Shown here in pieces: positions 1 through 9,870 of a stretch of 64,000 bases of DNA. The translations under genes were made by a program, and so were the position numbers. Source of the stretch: Ferrimonas sp. YFM (lineage in GTDB: Bacteria; Pseudomonadota; Gammaproteobacteria; Enterobacterales; Shewanellaceae); the NCBI RefSeq assembly GCF_030296015.1, contig NZ_AP027368.1, positions 4,326,839 to 4,390,838 of the forward strand, given 5' to 3'. The notes beneath the pieces are model-generated. The model ran no database searches, was not told where the DNA came from, and saw nothing but the letters and a program-made list of their open reading frames with translations. Numbering within the stretch: the first letter of the stretch is position 1; each line of letters begins with the position of its first letter.

Positions 1-26
1 GGTTTTATTTATTTGCACGATTTAAA

Positions 27-40
27 TTGATCGCAATCAA
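27..40 (+). promoter_or_regulatory. FNR box and -10 of the nrfBCD operon
   Basis: TTGAT-CGCA-ATCAA is a perfect FNR consensus palindrome. A GATAAT -10 element lies at 64-69, putting the start near 76 and the box centre near -42. That is the standard class II activator position, so the downstream cytochrome operon is probably switched on under anoxia. Confidence 0.8.
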
Positions 41-115
41 GTAATTTCTATTATTTAAATGGAGATAATAATAACCAAGAAAGGGAAACGCCCTTTTTAA
101 ATCCAGGAGGATATT

Positions 116-295
116 ATGAGCTTCGGTACTTTCTTAACTGTCGTTATACCTTATCTGTTCCTGTTCTTCGTTCTGTTCGTTGCCCTGCCCTATATCGCCT
201 CTGCGATTGTTGTCGGCATGTATGAATATCTGACTCAAGGACGGAAGCGGGAGGTGAAAAGCACTGCCCCCCGCCACATCAACCACCAACACTGA
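116..295 (+). CDS. small single-pass membrane protein heading the nrfBCD operon
   Basis: A 59-residue frame has a strong ribosome site (AGGAGG at 105-110, 5 nt before ATG). Residues about 7-38 are almost wholly hydrophobic, ending in VGMYEYL, followed by a basic, polar tail rich in Arg, Lys and His. It lies directly downstream of the FNR promoter and 46 bp before the pentaheme cytochrome gene, so it is probably co-transcribed. I do not recognise the family. A small accessory subunit stabilising the NrfCD membrane complex would fit its position, but that is inference. Confidence 0.6.
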   Translation: MSFGTFLTVVIPYLFLFFVLFVALPYIASAIVVGMYEYLTQGRKREVKSTAPRHINHQH

Positions 296-341
296 ACACC
301 CTGGGCGCCCGCAAGGGCTCCCGCTCTCCCCGGAGGAAATT

Positions 342-809
342 ATGAGAGATCGATGCCTGATTTCGATCCTGGTCAGCTGCGCCCTGATGCTTGGGGTGCA
401 GCCCCTGGCCCAGGCGGCAAAAGACCCATCCGCTCAATGCCTGCGCTGCCATAAGCGCAATGGCACCATGGAGGGAGTCCACGCCTCCATCGGCAGCAAG
501 GGGCTGGCCTGCACCAGCTGCCATGGTGACAAGGGACAGCATCCCAAGAACAAAACCCCAGTGATCACCTTTGGCCCGGACAGCGTCACCGATGTCACGG
601 TACAGAACCAGCGATGCGCCCGCTGTCACAAGCCGGGCAAGCTGAGGGCCGAAGACTGGACCCATGATGTGCATCAGAAGGTGCTGAGCTGTGCTGCCTG
701 CCACCAGCTGCATCCAGGCCAGGATCCCATCCGGGGCATCGGCGAAACCCAGCGCACCCAGCTGTGTGTTGACTGTCACGGCGCCCGTAAGGCTAAGGAG
801 TCACTATGA
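342..809 (+). CDS. nrfB: pentaheme c-type cytochrome, NrfB-like
   Basis: The 155-residue protein has a Sec signal peptide (cleavage after AQAA, about residue 26) and five CxxCH haem sites: CLRCH, CTSCH, CARCH, CAACH and CVDCH. This is the size and haem count of NrfB, the periplasmic carrier that takes electrons from the NrfCD quinol dehydrogenase to a reductase. Its stop overlaps the nrfC start (ATGA at 806-809), indicating translational coupling. A GGAGG ribosome site precedes ATG 342. No NrfA nitrite reductase is encoded in the window, so the final acceptor is open. Confidence 0.88.
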   Translation: MRDRCLISILVSCALMLGVQPLAQAAKDPSAQCLRCHKRNGTMEGVHASIGSKGLACTSCHGDKGQHPKNKTPVITFGPDSVTDVTVQNQRCARCHKPGKLRAEDWTHDVHQKVLSCAACHQLHPGQDPIRGIGETQRTQLCVDCHGARKAKESL

Positions 810-1471
810 GCCTGACCAGACGAGATTTTCTGGGCTGTTCCGCCCTGTGCGCTGCCGCCGCGGCGGTGGGCATCAGCGAGGCAGGCGAGTCCTCTGCTCA
901 AGGGAAAAACCTGGCCCTGATTCACGATGAGACCAAGTGCATCGGTTGCCGCGCCTGCGAGCAGGCCTGCCGTGAAGTCAATCAGGTGCCCGAAGGCGTC
1001 AGCCGCCTTAAACTGAACATCGATGGTCCCTACCACAAAGAGGACCAGCCCTATTACGTCTTTACCCGTGAGAGCTGCCAGCACTGCCAGGATGCCCCCT
1101 GCATCAGTGTCTGCCCCACAGGCGCCGCCTTCCGTGATGAGGCCACCGGCATCGTCGATGTGGACCCCTTCAAGTGCGTCGGTTGCCAGTACTGCCTGGC
1201 CGCCTGCCCCTACCGGGTCCGTTTCATCAACCCAGTCACCAAGGCCGCCGACAAGTGCGACTTCTGCCGCAAAACCAACCTGGCCCAGGGCAAACTGCCC
1301 GCCTGCGTCGAAGCCTGCCCCACAGGGGCACTGACCTTTGGTGACCTCAACGATCGCAACAGCGAGCTGGTGTCGGTGCTGCGCAGTGCCCGTACCGTCC
1401 GCGACAAACTGGACCTGGGCACCAACCCCAAACTGTTCCGCATCCCCAGTCAGAAGCCGGGAGTCCTATGA
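806..1471 (+). CDS. nrfC: periplasmic ferredoxin-like subunit NrfC (four [4Fe-4S] clusters)
   Basis: The 221-residue protein starts with a twin-arginine signal (LTRRDFLG). Four Cys groups follow: CIGCRACEQAC, CQHCQDAPC-x3-CP, CVGCQYCLAACP, and CDFC with CVEACP. This is the NrfC/DmsB-type ferredoxin that passes quinol electrons from NrfD to the periplasmic pentaheme protein. Both ends overlap neighbours by four bases, as expected for a tight nrfBCD operon. Length and motifs match the family. Confidence 0.9.
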   Translation: MSLTRRDFLGCSALCAAAAAVGISEAGESSAQGKNLALIHDETKCIGCRACEQACREVNQVPEGVSRLKLNIDGPYHKEDQPYYVFTRESCQHCQDAPCISVCPTGAAFRDEATGIVDVDPFKCVGCQYCLAACPYRVRFINPVTKAADKCDFCRKTNLAQGKLPACVEACPTGALTFGDLNDRNSELVSVLRSARTVRDKLDLGTNPKLFRIPSQKPGVL

Positions 1472-2430
1472 TGAGCAACTTAGACAGCGTACTGCACTTC
1501 GACACCCTGGTGTGGCACTGGCCCATCGCCATCTACCTGTTCCTGGCCGGGGTCTCCGCCGGGGCCACCCTGGTGGGCATTCTCACCAAGCGTAAACTGG
1601 AAAACAAAGGCCTGCCGGCCCACCACAGCGGCATCGTTCAGGGCGCCGCCGCCGTCGGTCCTCTGGCGATCATGGTCGGCCTGATGCTGCTGGTGTTGGA
1701 TCTGACCAAGCCATTGGAGTTCTGGAAGATCATGGTGTTCTACAACCCCACCTCGGTGATGAGCCTGGGGGTGATCGCCGCGTCGCTTTACATCGGCGTG
1801 CTGCTGGTGTGGCTGCTGATCGCCTTTGCCGGCCCGCTGCAGAAGCTGGATGTGGCCCTGCCCAGATTCGTCAAGCTGGTGAACTGGCTGTGTCGCCATG
1901 CCCGCCCCATAGAGAACACCCTGGCACTGCTGGCGATCATCCTGGGCGCCTATACCGGATTCCTGCTGTCCGCCCTCAAGGGCTATCCCATGCTGAACAA
2001 TCCGATTCTGCCCATCCTGTTCCTGGTGTCCGGGGTCTCCTCAGGCATCGGCGCCTCCATCCTGATGAGCCTGGCGCTGTTCAAGCACAAGCCCACCGAT
2101 GAAGACATCCACTATGTGCACCACCTGGAAACCCCTGTGGTGATCACCGAAGCCTTCCTGCTGTTCGCCTTTTTCATTGGGCTGGCCTTTGCGGGAGGAC
2201 AAAGCCTGGTGGCCGCCAAGGTGGCGCTGGGCGGAGGCTTCTGGTCCGCCATCTTCTGGGGACTGGTGGTGGTCGGCGGCATGCTGGTGCCCGCCGCCCT
2301 CAATCGCTGGCTGCCGGAGCGGATCAAACAGAGCAATGCCATGGTGGTCACCAGTTGCCTGCTGACCCTGGTCGGGGTGTTTGCCCTGCGCCACTTCGTA
2401 CTCTACGCAGGCCAGATGACCGTGGCCTGA
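1468..2430 (+). CDS. nrfD: quinol-oxidising membrane subunit NrfD
   Basis: The 320-residue protein has eight or nine hydrophobic helices and the N-terminal WHWPIAIYLFLAGVSAGA pattern typical of NrfD/PsrC membrane anchors. It should oxidise menaquinol and hand electrons to NrfC. It overlaps the nrfC stop by four bases. A further cytochrome gene follows 20 bp downstream, so this quinol-dehydrogenase module may serve more than one periplasmic acceptor. Confidence 0.9.
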   Translation: MMSNLDSVLHFDTLVWHWPIAIYLFLAGVSAGATLVGILTKRKLENKGLPAHHSGIVQGAAAVGPLAIMVGLMLLVLDLTKPLEFWKIMVFYNPTSVMSLGVIAASLYIGVLLVWLLIAFAGPLQKLDVALPRFVKLVNWLCRHARPIENTLALLAIILGAYTGFLLSALKGYPMLNNPILPILFLVSGVSSGIGASILMSLALFKHKPTDEDIHYVHHLETPVVITEAFLLFAFFIGLAFAGGQSLVAAKVALGGGFWSAIFWGLVVVGGMLVPAALNRWLPERIKQSNAMVVTSCLLTLVGVFALRHFVLYAGQMTVA

Positions 2431-2450
2431 TCCAACAACCAATAAGGGAA

Positions 2451-2747
2451 ATGATGATGAAACCTAGACTCATGCTGTTGGCTGCCTGCCTGGCCTGGCC
2501 CCTGGCGGCCCAGCCCCTGGCGGATATGCACAGCGAGATGTCCGGCTGCGAAAGCTGCCACGCCGACGGTGTGCCCAGCAGCGATCTGGTCCATGAAAAC
2601 CAGGCCTGTACCCAGTGCCACGGTACGCTGGCCGAGCTGGAGGGGGAGACCCATCAGGCTCATCAGGGAAACCTGGAGTGCGCCGACTGCCATCAGGTCC
2701 ATGAAGACACCGACGCCAGCGACAGCTGCGACAACTGTCACCAATAG
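2451..2747 (+). CDS. small periplasmic tetraheme cytochrome c
   Basis: A signal peptide of about 25 residues (cleavage near PLADM) precedes four haem sites: CESCH, CTQCH, CADCH and CDNCH. The mature part of about 75 residues resembles the tetraheme domain of flavocytochrome c fumarate reductases and free STC-type cytochromes. Three ATGs at 2451, 2454 and 2457 are possible starts; AAGGGA at 2444-2449 best suits 2454 or 2457. It is the last gene of the FNR-boxed operon before the 2826 terminator. Probable role: electron shuttle between NrfBCD and soluble periplasmic reductases. Confidence 0.85.
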   Translation: MMMKPRLMLLAACLAWPLAAQPLADMHSEMSGCESCHADGVPSSDLVHENQACTQCHGTLAELEGETHQAHQGNLECADCHQVHEDTDASDSCDNCHQ

Positions 2748-2825
2748 CACCACCGGGGGCTGGGGACCCGATGGAGCCCCAGATGAGCCAGGAAGGCTCT
2801 GTCTTTCGAGACTCTCATCCAATTT

Positions 2826-2851
2826 GGCCACCCTCAGGGTGGCCCTTTTTT
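2826..2851 (+). terminator. rho-independent terminator of the nrfBCD operon
   Basis: GGCCACCC and GGGTGGCC form an 8-bp stem with a 3-nt loop, followed by C and a T run. Confidence 0.85.
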
Positions 2852-3238
2852 ATCTTGAGTCAATTAAGCCAAATGCAGAATGGGAAATCGAGGACTGCCC
2901 AATAAAACAAACTTTATAAATCAGTTAAATCCAAATATGGTGAAATTCCGAAAGTCACACTGACACTTTGCAAAAATTAAAATTACGCAATATTCAATCT
3001 ACAGAAATGTCAGGCTCACCGCCTTGGCGGAAATGCCTTAAAATCGAGTGATGAGTTTCCCTTTTAGATCCTACTCTCTGTGATTCTTTCCCTCTGGCCC
3101 TTCACTTTCCCGGGCTGAGGTGGCTCACAGCAATCCGAAACAAAAAAATGCCCATGATGACTAGAAAGGTAGATTGAATCCGCAACTTCAGAACAAGTGG
3201 CCGCAATTAGTGTAAACACTCCCCTGTGCGCAGAGAAT
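2852..3238. other. AT-richer intergenic stretch without a recognised gene
   Basis: This is the gap between two converging terminators. Short frames here lack ribosome sites and resemble no family. Nothing else was identified. Confidence 0.5.
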
Positions 3239-3265
3239 AAAAAAGGGAGCAGATGACTGCTCCCT
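3239..3265 (-). terminator. terminator of the qmcA-nfeD operon
   Basis: GGGAGCAG and CTGCTCCC (3245-3252 and 3257-3264) form a stem with loop ATGA. Read on the minus strand it is followed by six T residues. Confidence 0.8.
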
Positions 3266-3283
3266 CTGAAAAATATCTGACTG

Positions 3284-3757
3284 TCAGGGGTGTTCCTGGG
3301 CGTCGATGGCAGACACCACCAGTTTGGTTCCCTCGACCCGCACCACCTGAACCTTGGCACCGGGCTCCAGGGTGCCGCCACCCTCGGTACAGGCCAGCCA
3401 GCTGCTGTCCCCCAGCTTCACCCTTCCGTCCTGAGCGGTCACCTGGGTCATCACCACGCACTGGCTGCCCACCAGGGCTTTGGCCCTCTGATTCAGGCCG
3501 CTTCGCTGACGACCCAGCTTGTCGCGGCGACGCTGATACAGGTACCAGGCCAGGGTAAACAATACCGACAGGGTGGCAAACAGCACCCATTGGTTCTCCG
3601 CCCGGATGTCGCTGAGTCGTGCCACCACACTGGTGGCCATGGCCGCCCCGCCTATCCACAGCAGATAGCCGCCGGAGCCGAGCAGCTCCATGGTCAGCAA
3701 CACCAGACCCAGGATCAGCCAGTAGGTGGCGTTCATGGAGAGGAAGAGATCGATCAC
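3284..3757 (-). CDS. NfeD-family membrane protein, partner of the SPFH protein
   Basis: The 157-residue protein has two or three N-terminal hydrophobic segments (residues about 10-75) and a C-terminal small beta domain with the pattern G-x4-GDSSW, typical of short NfeD proteins (YbbJ/YbbK type). Its start overlaps the qmcA stop by four bases. The pair matches the widespread stomatin/NfeD operon, whose protein complex organises membrane microdomains. Confidence 0.85.
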   Translation of the reverse strand: MIDLFLSMNATYWLILGLVLLTMELLGSGGYLLWIGGAAMATSVVARLSDIRAENQWVLFATLSVLFTLAWYLYQRRRDKLGRQRSGLNQRAKALVGSQCVVMTQVTAQDGRVKLGDSSWLACTEGGGTLEPGAKVQVVRVEGTKLVVSAIDAQEHP

Positions 3758-4686
3758 GACTGTTTCCTCACGGTTTCAATCAGCTCGGTAATGCCGGCAA
3801 CGGAGCCCGCCAGGTTACTGCCCTCCATGGGCAGCAGCACCAGCTTACTGGAGTCGGCGGTGCCTATGTTGGACAGCGCCTCGGTGTACTTCTGGGCGAT
3901 AAAGTAGTTGATGGCGTTCAGATCGCCCTTGGCGATGGCGTTGGATACCGTGGTGGTGGCGTTGGCTTCCGCCTCCGCCTGACGCTCCCGGGCTTCCGCC
4001 TCGAGGAAGGCCGCCTGCCGCTCACCCTCGGCCCGCAGAACCGCCGCCTGCTTCTCACCGTCCGCCTTGAGGATGGCGGACTGCTTGACCCCTTCCGCTT
4101 CCAGGATCTCGGCCCGCTTGGAGCGGTCCGCCTTCAGCTGGGCATTCATCGCTTCGATCAGCTCCCGTGGCGGGGCGATGTCCTTGATCTCGATGCGGGT
4201 GACTTTCACCCCCCAAGGCTGGGTGGCCGCATCCACCACCGCCAGCAGACGGTCGTTGATCTCATCACGACGTGACAGCATCTCATCCAGCTCCATGGAG
4301 CCGAGCACCGTCCTCAGGTTGGTCATCGCCAGGTTCTGGATGGCATTCTCCAGATGGTTGACCTCATAGGAAGCCCGGGCCGCGTCCACCACCTGGATGA
4401 AGGTCACCCCATCCACGGTGACGTTGGCATTGTCCTTGCTGATCACCACCTGGCTGGGGATGTCCAGCACCCGCTCCATCATGTTGACCTTGTCGCCGAT
4501 CTGGTCGACGAAGGGCACAATCAGGTGCAAACCGGGTTTCAGGGAGGTGGTGTAGCGGCCGAAACGCTCTACGTTCCACTCATACCCCTGGGGCACGATC
4601 TTGACCGCGGTAAAGACCGCCACCAGGGCGAAGACCACGAAGATGATGCTGGGGCCCAGCAGTTCGATTAGAAGACCTAAGTCCAT
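3754..4686 (-). CDS. qmcA: SPFH/stomatin-family membrane protease-adaptor homologue QmcA
   Basis: The 310-residue protein has one N-terminal membrane segment (residues about 8-28) and then the SPFH core, with the signatures [15 protein letters not shown] and [16 protein letters not shown] long Ala/Glu-rich coiled coil follows at about residues 185-250. Length and order match QmcA/YbbK. It is the first gene of a two-gene operon with the overlapping nfeD. Confidence 0.9.
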   Translation of the reverse strand: MDLGLLIELLGPSIIFVVFALVAVFTAVKIVPQGYEWNVERFGRYTTSLKPGLHLIVPFVDQIGDKVNMMERVLDIPSQVVISKDNANVTVDGVTFIQVVDAARASYEVNHLENAIQNLAMTNLRTVLGSMELDEMLSRRDEINDRLLAVVDAATQPWGVKVTRIEIKDIAPPRELIEAMNAQLKADRSKRAEILEAEGVKQSAILKADGEKQAAVLRAEGERQAAFLEAEARERQAEAEANATTTVSNAIAKGDLNAINYFIAQKYTEALSNIGTADSSKLVLLPMEGSNLAGSVAGITELIETVRKQS

Positions 4687-4810
4687 CTCTCTTCCTTATC
4701 TCAATGGGTTGTAGGCGGCGACAGCCGGCCCTGGGACCAGTATACTGTCGGGCAATGATGTCATGACCACTTTCGGGAATGATTGCAGTCAGCAATGTAG
4801 AGACTATCGC

Positions 4811-6277
4811 ATGAAATTCAGGGATATACGAGAGTTCATCAACCACCTCGAACAGGCTGGGGAGCTCAAGCGGGTGACTGAACAGGTGGATCCCCATCTG
4901 GAGATGACCGAGATCAGCGACCGGGTGCTGCGCAGCGGCGGCCCCGCCCTGCTGTTTGAGAACGTCAAGGGCAAACAGATGCCGGTGCTGGCCAATCTGT
5001 TTGGCACCCCCAAGCGGGTGGCCATGGCCCTGGGCCGGGAAGACAGCAGTGCCCTTAGGGAAGTGGGCGAACTGCTGGCCTTCCTCAAGGAGCCCGAGGT
5101 GCCCTCCGGCTTCAAGGACGCCATCTCCAAGGTGCCCATGTTCAAGCAGGCACTGAACATGCCGCCCAAGCGGGTCTCCAAGGCTCCCTGCCAACAGGTG
5201 GTGATCAGCGGCGACGACGTGGATCTGACCCAGCTACCGATCCAGCACTGCTGGCCAGGCGACGTGGCTCCCCTGGTTACCTGGGGCCTGACCATCACCA
5301 AGGGCCCCAACCAGAAGCGTCAGAACCTGGGGATCTATCGCCAGCAGCTGCTGGGCAAAAACAAGCTGATCATGCGCTGGCTGGCCCACCGGGGCGGCGC
5401 CCTGGACTACAAGGATTTCCAGGAGAAGCACCCGGGTGAGCGCTACCCGGTGTCCGTGGCCCTGGGCTCGGATCCTGTCACCATCCTGGGGGCGGTGACC
5501 CCGGTGCCCGACGCCATGAGTGAGTACGCCTTCGCCGGCCTGCTCCGCGGCGAGCGCACCGAGGTGATCAAGTCCATCAGCAACGACCTGGATGTGCCCG
5601 CCCACAGCGAGATCATCCTCGAGGGCTATCTGGAGCCCGGTGAAGAGGCCGACGAGGGCCCCTATGGTGACCACACCGGCTACTACAACGAGGTGGAGCG
5701 CTTCCCGGTGTTCACCGTCACCCACGTCACCATGCGCAAAGACGCCATCTACCACAGCACCTACACCGGCCGTCCACCGGATGAGCCCGCCATGCTGGGT
5801 GTGGCGCTGAATGAGGTGTTTGTCCCCATCCTCAAGAAGCAGTACCCGGAGATCGAGGACTTCTACCTGCCGCCGGAAGGCTGCAGCTACCGGATGGCGG
5901 TGATCACCATCAAGAAGCAGTATCCCGGCCACGCCAAGCGAGTGATGATGGGGGCCTGGAGCTTCCTGCGCCAGTTCATGTACACCAAGTTCATCATCAT
6001 CTGCGACGACGACGTCAATGCCCGGGACTGGAACGACGTCATCTGGGCCCTGACCACCAGGGTGGATCCCACCCGGGACACCCTGATGGTGGACAACACC
6101 CCCATCGACTACCTGGACTTTGCCTCGCCGGTGGCGGGACTGGGCTCCAAGATGGGCATCGACGCCACCAACAAGTGGCCGGGCGAAACCGACCGCGAGT
6201 GGGGCGAACCCATCGTCATGGATGATGAGGTCAAGCGCCGGGTGGATGAGCGCTGGGCGGATCTCGGCATCGATTAG
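4811..6277 (+). CDS. ubiD: 4-hydroxy-3-octaprenylbenzoate decarboxylase UbiD
   Basis: From ATG 4811 the protein is 488 residues, the normal UbiD length, starting [10 protein letters not shown]; an upstream in-frame ATG at 4763 would add 16 residues not found in the family. The protein is well conserved throughout, including [12 protein letters not shown] and the C-terminal [11 protein letters not shown]. UbiD uses prenylated FMN for the decarboxylation step of ubiquinone synthesis. fre lies downstream in the same direction. Confidence 0.93.
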   Translation: MKFRDIREFINHLEQAGELKRVTEQVDPHLEMTEISDRVLRSGGPALLFENVKGKQMPVLANLFGTPKRVAMALGREDSSALREVGELLAFLKEPEVPSGFKDAISKVPMFKQALNMPPKRVSKAPCQQVVISGDDVDLTQLPIQHCWPGDVAPLVTWGLTITKGPNQKRQNLGIYRQQLLGKNKLIMRWLAHRGGALDYKDFQEKHPGERYPVSVALGSDPVTILGAVTPVPDAMSEYAFAGLLRGERTEVIKSISNDLDVPAHSEIILEGYLEPGEEADEGPYGDHTGYYNEVERFPVFTVTHVTMRKDAIYHSTYTGRPPDEPAMLGVALNEVFVPILKKQYPEIEDFYLPPEGCSYRMAVITIKKQYPGHAKRVMMGAWSFLRQFMYTKFIIICDDDVNARDWNDVIWALTTRVDPTRDTLMVDNTPIDYLDFASPVAGLGSKMGIDATNKWPGETDREWGEPIVMDDEVKRRVDERWADLGID

Positions 6278-6379
6278 CCCCATCGAAAATATCCTACTGC
6301 CGCCCTGGGGCATCACTGGCCCCGGAGACGGCGTTCGCGCTACAATGCGCCGCAAAACCGGAATAAGAATGAGAACTCA

Positions 6380-7075
6380 ATGCAAAGGATAAGCTGTAAC
6401 ATCGCCTCGGTGACGCCCCTGTGCGACACCGTGTTCAAGGTCATTCTCACCCCACAACACCCTGTCCAGTTCAAGGCCGGTCAGTACCTGACGGTAATCA
6501 TGGGCGAAGAGGACAAGCGCCCCTTCTCCATCGCCTCCAGCCCGTCGGACACCAGCCAGTTGGAGCTGCACATCGGCGCCTCGGTGGCGGAAAGCTACGC
6601 CATGCAGGTGATCGAGCGCCTGCAACAGAGCGACAACATCGAGGTGGAGCTGCCCTTTGGCGACGCTTACCTGCGCCAGGAGAGTGATCGCCCCCGCCTG
6701 CTGGTGGCCGGCGGTACCGGTTTCTCCTACATCAACGCCATCATGGACACCCTGATCGCCCATGGCGACACCACCACCACCTTCCTCTACTGGGGATGCC
6801 GTAACCGGGATGCCATGTACCTGGCAGAGAAAGCCAACGCCTGGGCAGAGCAACTGCCCCACCTGACCTTTGTGCCGGTATTTGACCAAGCCGAAGAGGG
6901 GGCACGTCAGGGCACGGTGATCGACGCCATCTGCAGTGACTTTGTGGGACTGGGTGAATACGACATCTACATTGCCGGCCGCTTCGAGATGGCCGGGGCC
7001 GCCCGTGAGGCGTTCCGCCAGCATGGCGTCGATGAGGCTCACCTCTATGGCGATGCCTACGCCTTTATGAAATAG
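6380..7075 (+). CDS. fre: NAD(P)H-flavin reductase
   Basis: The 231-residue protein shows the ferredoxin-reductase-like FAD-binding motif RPFSIASSP and the nucleotide motif VAGGTGFSYI. It keeps the Fre/LuxG length. The enzyme supplies reduced free flavin; the gene follows ubiD, as in many gammaproteobacteria. A strong bidirectional terminator follows at 7091. Confidence 0.93.
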   Translation: MQRISCNIASVTPLCDTVFKVILTPQHPVQFKAGQYLTVIMGEEDKRPFSIASSPSDTSQLELHIGASVAESYAMQVIERLQQSDNIEVELPFGDAYLRQESDRPRLLVAGGTGFSYINAIMDTLIAHGDTTTTFLYWGCRNRDAMYLAEKANAWAEQLPHLTFVPVFDQAEEGARQGTVIDAICSDFVGLGEYDIYIAGRFEMAGAAREAFRQHGVDEAHLYGDAYAFMK

Positions 7076-7090
7076 GCCACAGCCCGAACC

Positions 7091-7122
7091 AAAAAAACAC
7101 CGCCAGATGGCGGTGTTTTTTT
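7091..7122. terminator. bidirectional terminator between fre and ubiA
   Basis: CACCGCCA and TGGCGGTG form an 8-bp stem with a 2-nt loop, flanked by seven A on the left and at least seven T on the right, so it can stop both converging transcripts. Confidence 0.88.
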
Positions 7123-7141
7123 ATCTGTTCAGAACTCAATA

Positions 7142-8053
7142 TCAGCTGATGGCGTAACTGGCCACCACGCCGGTGAACAGTGCCAGGCCCGCCCAGTTGT
7201 TGTTGAGGAACGCCTTGAAACACTGGGCCCGGTCTCGGTGGCGAATCAGCCAGTGCTGATACAGGAACAGGCCGGCGATGGCCGCCATGGCGGAGAAGTA
7301 GGGCCAGGGCAGGGCCAGGCGGAACCCCAGGGTCAGCAACAACCCAAGACAGGTCAGCTGCAGCAGGGCGATGATGCCCTTATCCCAGTCACCAAACCAG
7401 ATGGCGGTGGAACGAATCCCCACCTTGAGGTCATCCTCCTTGTCCACCATGCCATACATGGTGTCGTAGGCTACGGTCCAGCACCAGTGGGCCAGGAACA
7501 TGATCCAGGCTTCCAAAGGCACCGCGTTGGTCTGGGCGGCAAAGGCCATGGGGATCGACCAGCTCCACACCACCCCCAGCACCATTTGCGGACCGGGAAA
7601 GAAACGCTTGGTGAAGGGGTAGATCACCGTCAGGGCGATCCCGACGAAGCTCATCATGATGGTGAGGGTATTGAGGGTCAGCACCAGGGAGAAGCAAATA
7701 AGCCCCAACACCACGAACAGTGCCAGTGCCTCCCAGGGCTGCAGTTCACCGCTGGCCAGGGGGCGCCCCTTGGTGCGCTCCACATGGCCATCCAGATCCC
7801 GGTCAGCGTAATCGTTGATGATGCAGCCGTTGGCCCGGGTCAACCAGACACCGATGAAAAACACCAGCAGGACCCGGGTTTCCGGCGCCCCGTCGTGGGC
7901 CGCCAGCCAGATGGCAGACAGGGTGGGCCAAAGCAGCAGGAAGGTTCCTATAGGGCGATCCAGCCGGGCCAGCCTCATATAGGGGCCCAGGCGATCACGC
8001 ATAACAGCTAGCATCATCCGTGCACGGTCTCTCAAGAGTTCAATTGCGGCCAT
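7142..8053 (-). CDS. ubiA: 4-hydroxybenzoate octaprenyltransferase UbiA
   Basis: The integral membrane prenyltransferase is 303 residues from ATG 8053. The first Asp-rich motif is N[17 protein letters not shown] and the second is [12 protein letters not shown]. It attaches the polyprenyl tail to 4-hydroxybenzoate. A start at ATG 8017 or 8014 would give about 290 residues, closer to the family norm. No ribosome site clearly decides the start. Confidence 0.92.
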   Translation of the reverse strand: MAAIELLRDRARMMLAVMRDRLGPYMRLARLDRPIGTFLLLWPTLSAIWLAAHDGAPETRVLLVFFIGVWLTRANGCIINDYADRDLDGHVERTKGRPLASGELQPWEALALFVVLGLICFSLVLTLNTLTIMMSFVGIALTVIYPFTKRFFPGPQMVLGVVWSWSIPMAFAAQTNAVPLEAWIMFLAHWCWTVAYDTMYGMVDKEDDLKVGIRSTAIWFGDWDKGIIALLQLTCLGLLLTLGFRLALPWPYFSAMAAIAGLFLYQHWLIRHRDRAQCFKAFLNNNWAGLALFTGVVASYAIS

Positions 8054-8057
8054 TATG

Positions 8058-8073
8058 CGTGATCCAGATCAGA
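8058..8073. promoter_or_regulatory. CRP-like palindrome upstream of ubiA
   Basis: CGTGA-TCCAGA-TCAGA matches the TGTGA-N6-TCACA consensus at 8 of 10 positions. It sits in the short gap between the chemoreceptor stop and ubiA. The same 15-mer recurs inverted near 9780. Confidence 0.35.
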
Positions 8074-8088
8074 TTTTACAGTGGGTTG

Positions 8089-9720
8089 CTAACCGCTGAA
8101 GTTGAATCTCTGCAGTTGATTCTGCAGGGATGCCGCATGATCCAACAGGGCCTGACTCTGTCCGGCCACCTGCTGAGCCTGGAGCTCCACCTCACTGCCG
8201 GACTCATTGGCCCGGATCAGGTTCTGGTTGATCTCCTCCGCCACGGCACTTTGCTGCTCCGAGGCGGTGGCGATCTGGCCAGCACGGTCGTTGGCATCGC
8301 GGATGCGGCTCACCACCTGTTCCAGTTCCAGGGCCATCGCCTTACTCTCGGCGGCACTGTCGCTGGCCAGGGTGGTGCAGCTGCCCATGGCTTCCACGGA
8401 CACCATGGCCCCATTCTGCAGTGTCTCGATGGTGCTCTGTACCTGGGAGGTGGACTCCCGGGTGCGGGCCGCCAGACCCCGCACCTCATCGGCCACCACG
8501 GCAAAGCCTCGGCCCTGCTCACCGGCCCTGGCCGCCTCGATGGCCGCATTGAGGGCCAGCAGGTTGGTCTGTTCGGAGATGCCGTTGATCACATCGGTGA
8601 TCTCACTGATCGCCTGCACCCCCTGGTGCAGTTCGCGGATGCGATCGGCACTGGCACCGACACTGGCTGCCAGGTCATTGATCCGCGCTTCGGCCTGGTG
8701 CATCCGCTGCTGCCCCTGCTCGCTGCTGGCGCTGGCGGCATGGGTGGTGGTGGCGGTTTGCTCGGCGTTATTGGCCACATCACCGATGGTGTGACTCATC
8801 TCATTGACCGCGGTGGCCACCTGCTGCAGCTGAGACTGCTGCTCGATAATTGAGTGACGGCTGGCCTGGGCCGAATCCGCCAGGGCCAGCGCCTGCTCCT
8901 GGGCATCGGTGGCGGTGCGCTTCACTTGCGACAACACAGTCACCAGAGACTGGCGCATCTTACCCAAAGCCTGAGCAAGATGACCCAGTTCATCCTTACG
9001 GTCATGCAGGTGGCTGTCCTTATCACTCAGGTCGCCGTCGGCCATGGCATCACAGGCCACCTCCAGCTCGTGGATGGCGGTGGCGATGTCGCGGCGGACG
9101 AAGTGACTCACCAGTTGGGTGACGGCGGTGGCGATCAGCGACACCCAGATCAGCCTGATCACCAGATCCCAGAACAGGGCCTGACCGCTGGCGTGTTCTA
9201 TGCCGGCGCCAATGATCCAGTTCCACTGGTTGTCACGGACCACATAGGCCGTTTTCTCCACCGGCTGACCGTCAGCGCCCTTGAGGTGGTAGGTCAAGAA
9301 GCCCTGTCCCGGCCCTCGGCCCAGATTCACCATCTCCAGCCAGAAGGGGGAGCCTTCAACGTCGGTTTCCCGGGTGATGTCCTGACCTAAGGTCTCTGTT
9401 TTGTGAGGGTGGGCCAGCAGTTTGCCGTCGGTGTCCAGCACCCAGAAGTAGTGCTTACCCTCGAATCTGAGTTGGGTCAAAGCCGCCAATGCCTGTGACT
9501 TGGCTTGCTCTTCTCCCAATTGAGCCGCCTGCCCCTGATAGAAGGTCACCAGAGAGTGCGCCTGATCCAGGTGCCCCTTGAGGGCCTGATCCGTGGCATC
9601 GTTGATGCGGCTTTTGAGGAGGTTGGCGGAAAAGATAAGCAGCCACAGGGTGGCAATGATGGAGAGAATGACCAGAAGCCACAGCTTCTTGCTGATAGAA
9701 ATTCGTTTCAGTAACAGCAC
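8089..9720 (-). CDS. methyl-accepting chemotaxis protein with a single Cache sensor
   Basis: The start is taken as GTG 9720, because AAGGAAG lies 8 nt upstream; the longer frame from 9780 adds residues without membrane-protein character. The 543-residue product has a membrane helix near residues 10-35, a periplasmic sCache_2-type domain ([18 protein letters not shown]), a second helix at about 190-210, a HAMP domain, and a signalling domain with the hairpin tip [17 protein letters not shown]. The ligand is unknown. Cache_2 sensors often bind small organic acids. Confidence 0.9.
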   Translation of the reverse strand: MLLLKRISISKKLWLLVILSIIATLWLLIFSANLLKSRINDATDQALKGHLDQAHSLVTFYQGQAAQLGEEQAKSQALAALTQLRFEGKHYFWVLDTDGKLLAHPHKTETLGQDITRETDVEGSPFWLEMVNLGRGPGQGFLTYHLKGADGQPVEKTAYVVRDNQWNWIIGAGIEHASGQALFWDLVIRLIWVSLIATAVTQLVSHFVRRDIATAIHELEVACDAMADGDLSDKDSHLHDRKDELGHLAQALGKMRQSLVTVLSQVKRTATDAQEQALALADSAQASRHSIIEQQSQLQQVATAVNEMSHTIGDVANNAEQTATTTHAASASSEQGQQRMHQAEARINDLAASVGASADRIRELHQGVQAISEITDVINGISEQTNLLALNAAIEAARAGEQGRGFAVVADEVRGLAARTRESTSQVQSTIETLQNGAMVSVEAMGSCTTLASDSAAESKAMALELEQVVSRIRDANDRAGQIATASEQQSAVAEEINQNLIRANESGSEVELQAQQVAGQSQALLDHAASLQNQLQRFNFSG

Positions 9721-9778
9721 TTTAACTTCTTCCTTGAGAAACGTGTAACCGCAAAATACACGCTTCTCAAGGTGGGGC

Positions 9779-9794
9779 ACTGATCTGGATCACG
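9779..9794. promoter_or_regulatory. CRP-like palindrome upstream of the chemoreceptor gene
   Basis: ACTGA-TCTGGA-TCACG lies about 60 bp before the proposed GTG start. It matches 7 of 10 half-site positions. Confidence 0.3.
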
Positions 9795-9870
9795 ACTGTA
9801 ACAACTTCGGTGTGATCCCCGCCAAGCCTCTGAGTTTATCGTCACTCAGATCTACCCCGGCGCGGCGACT

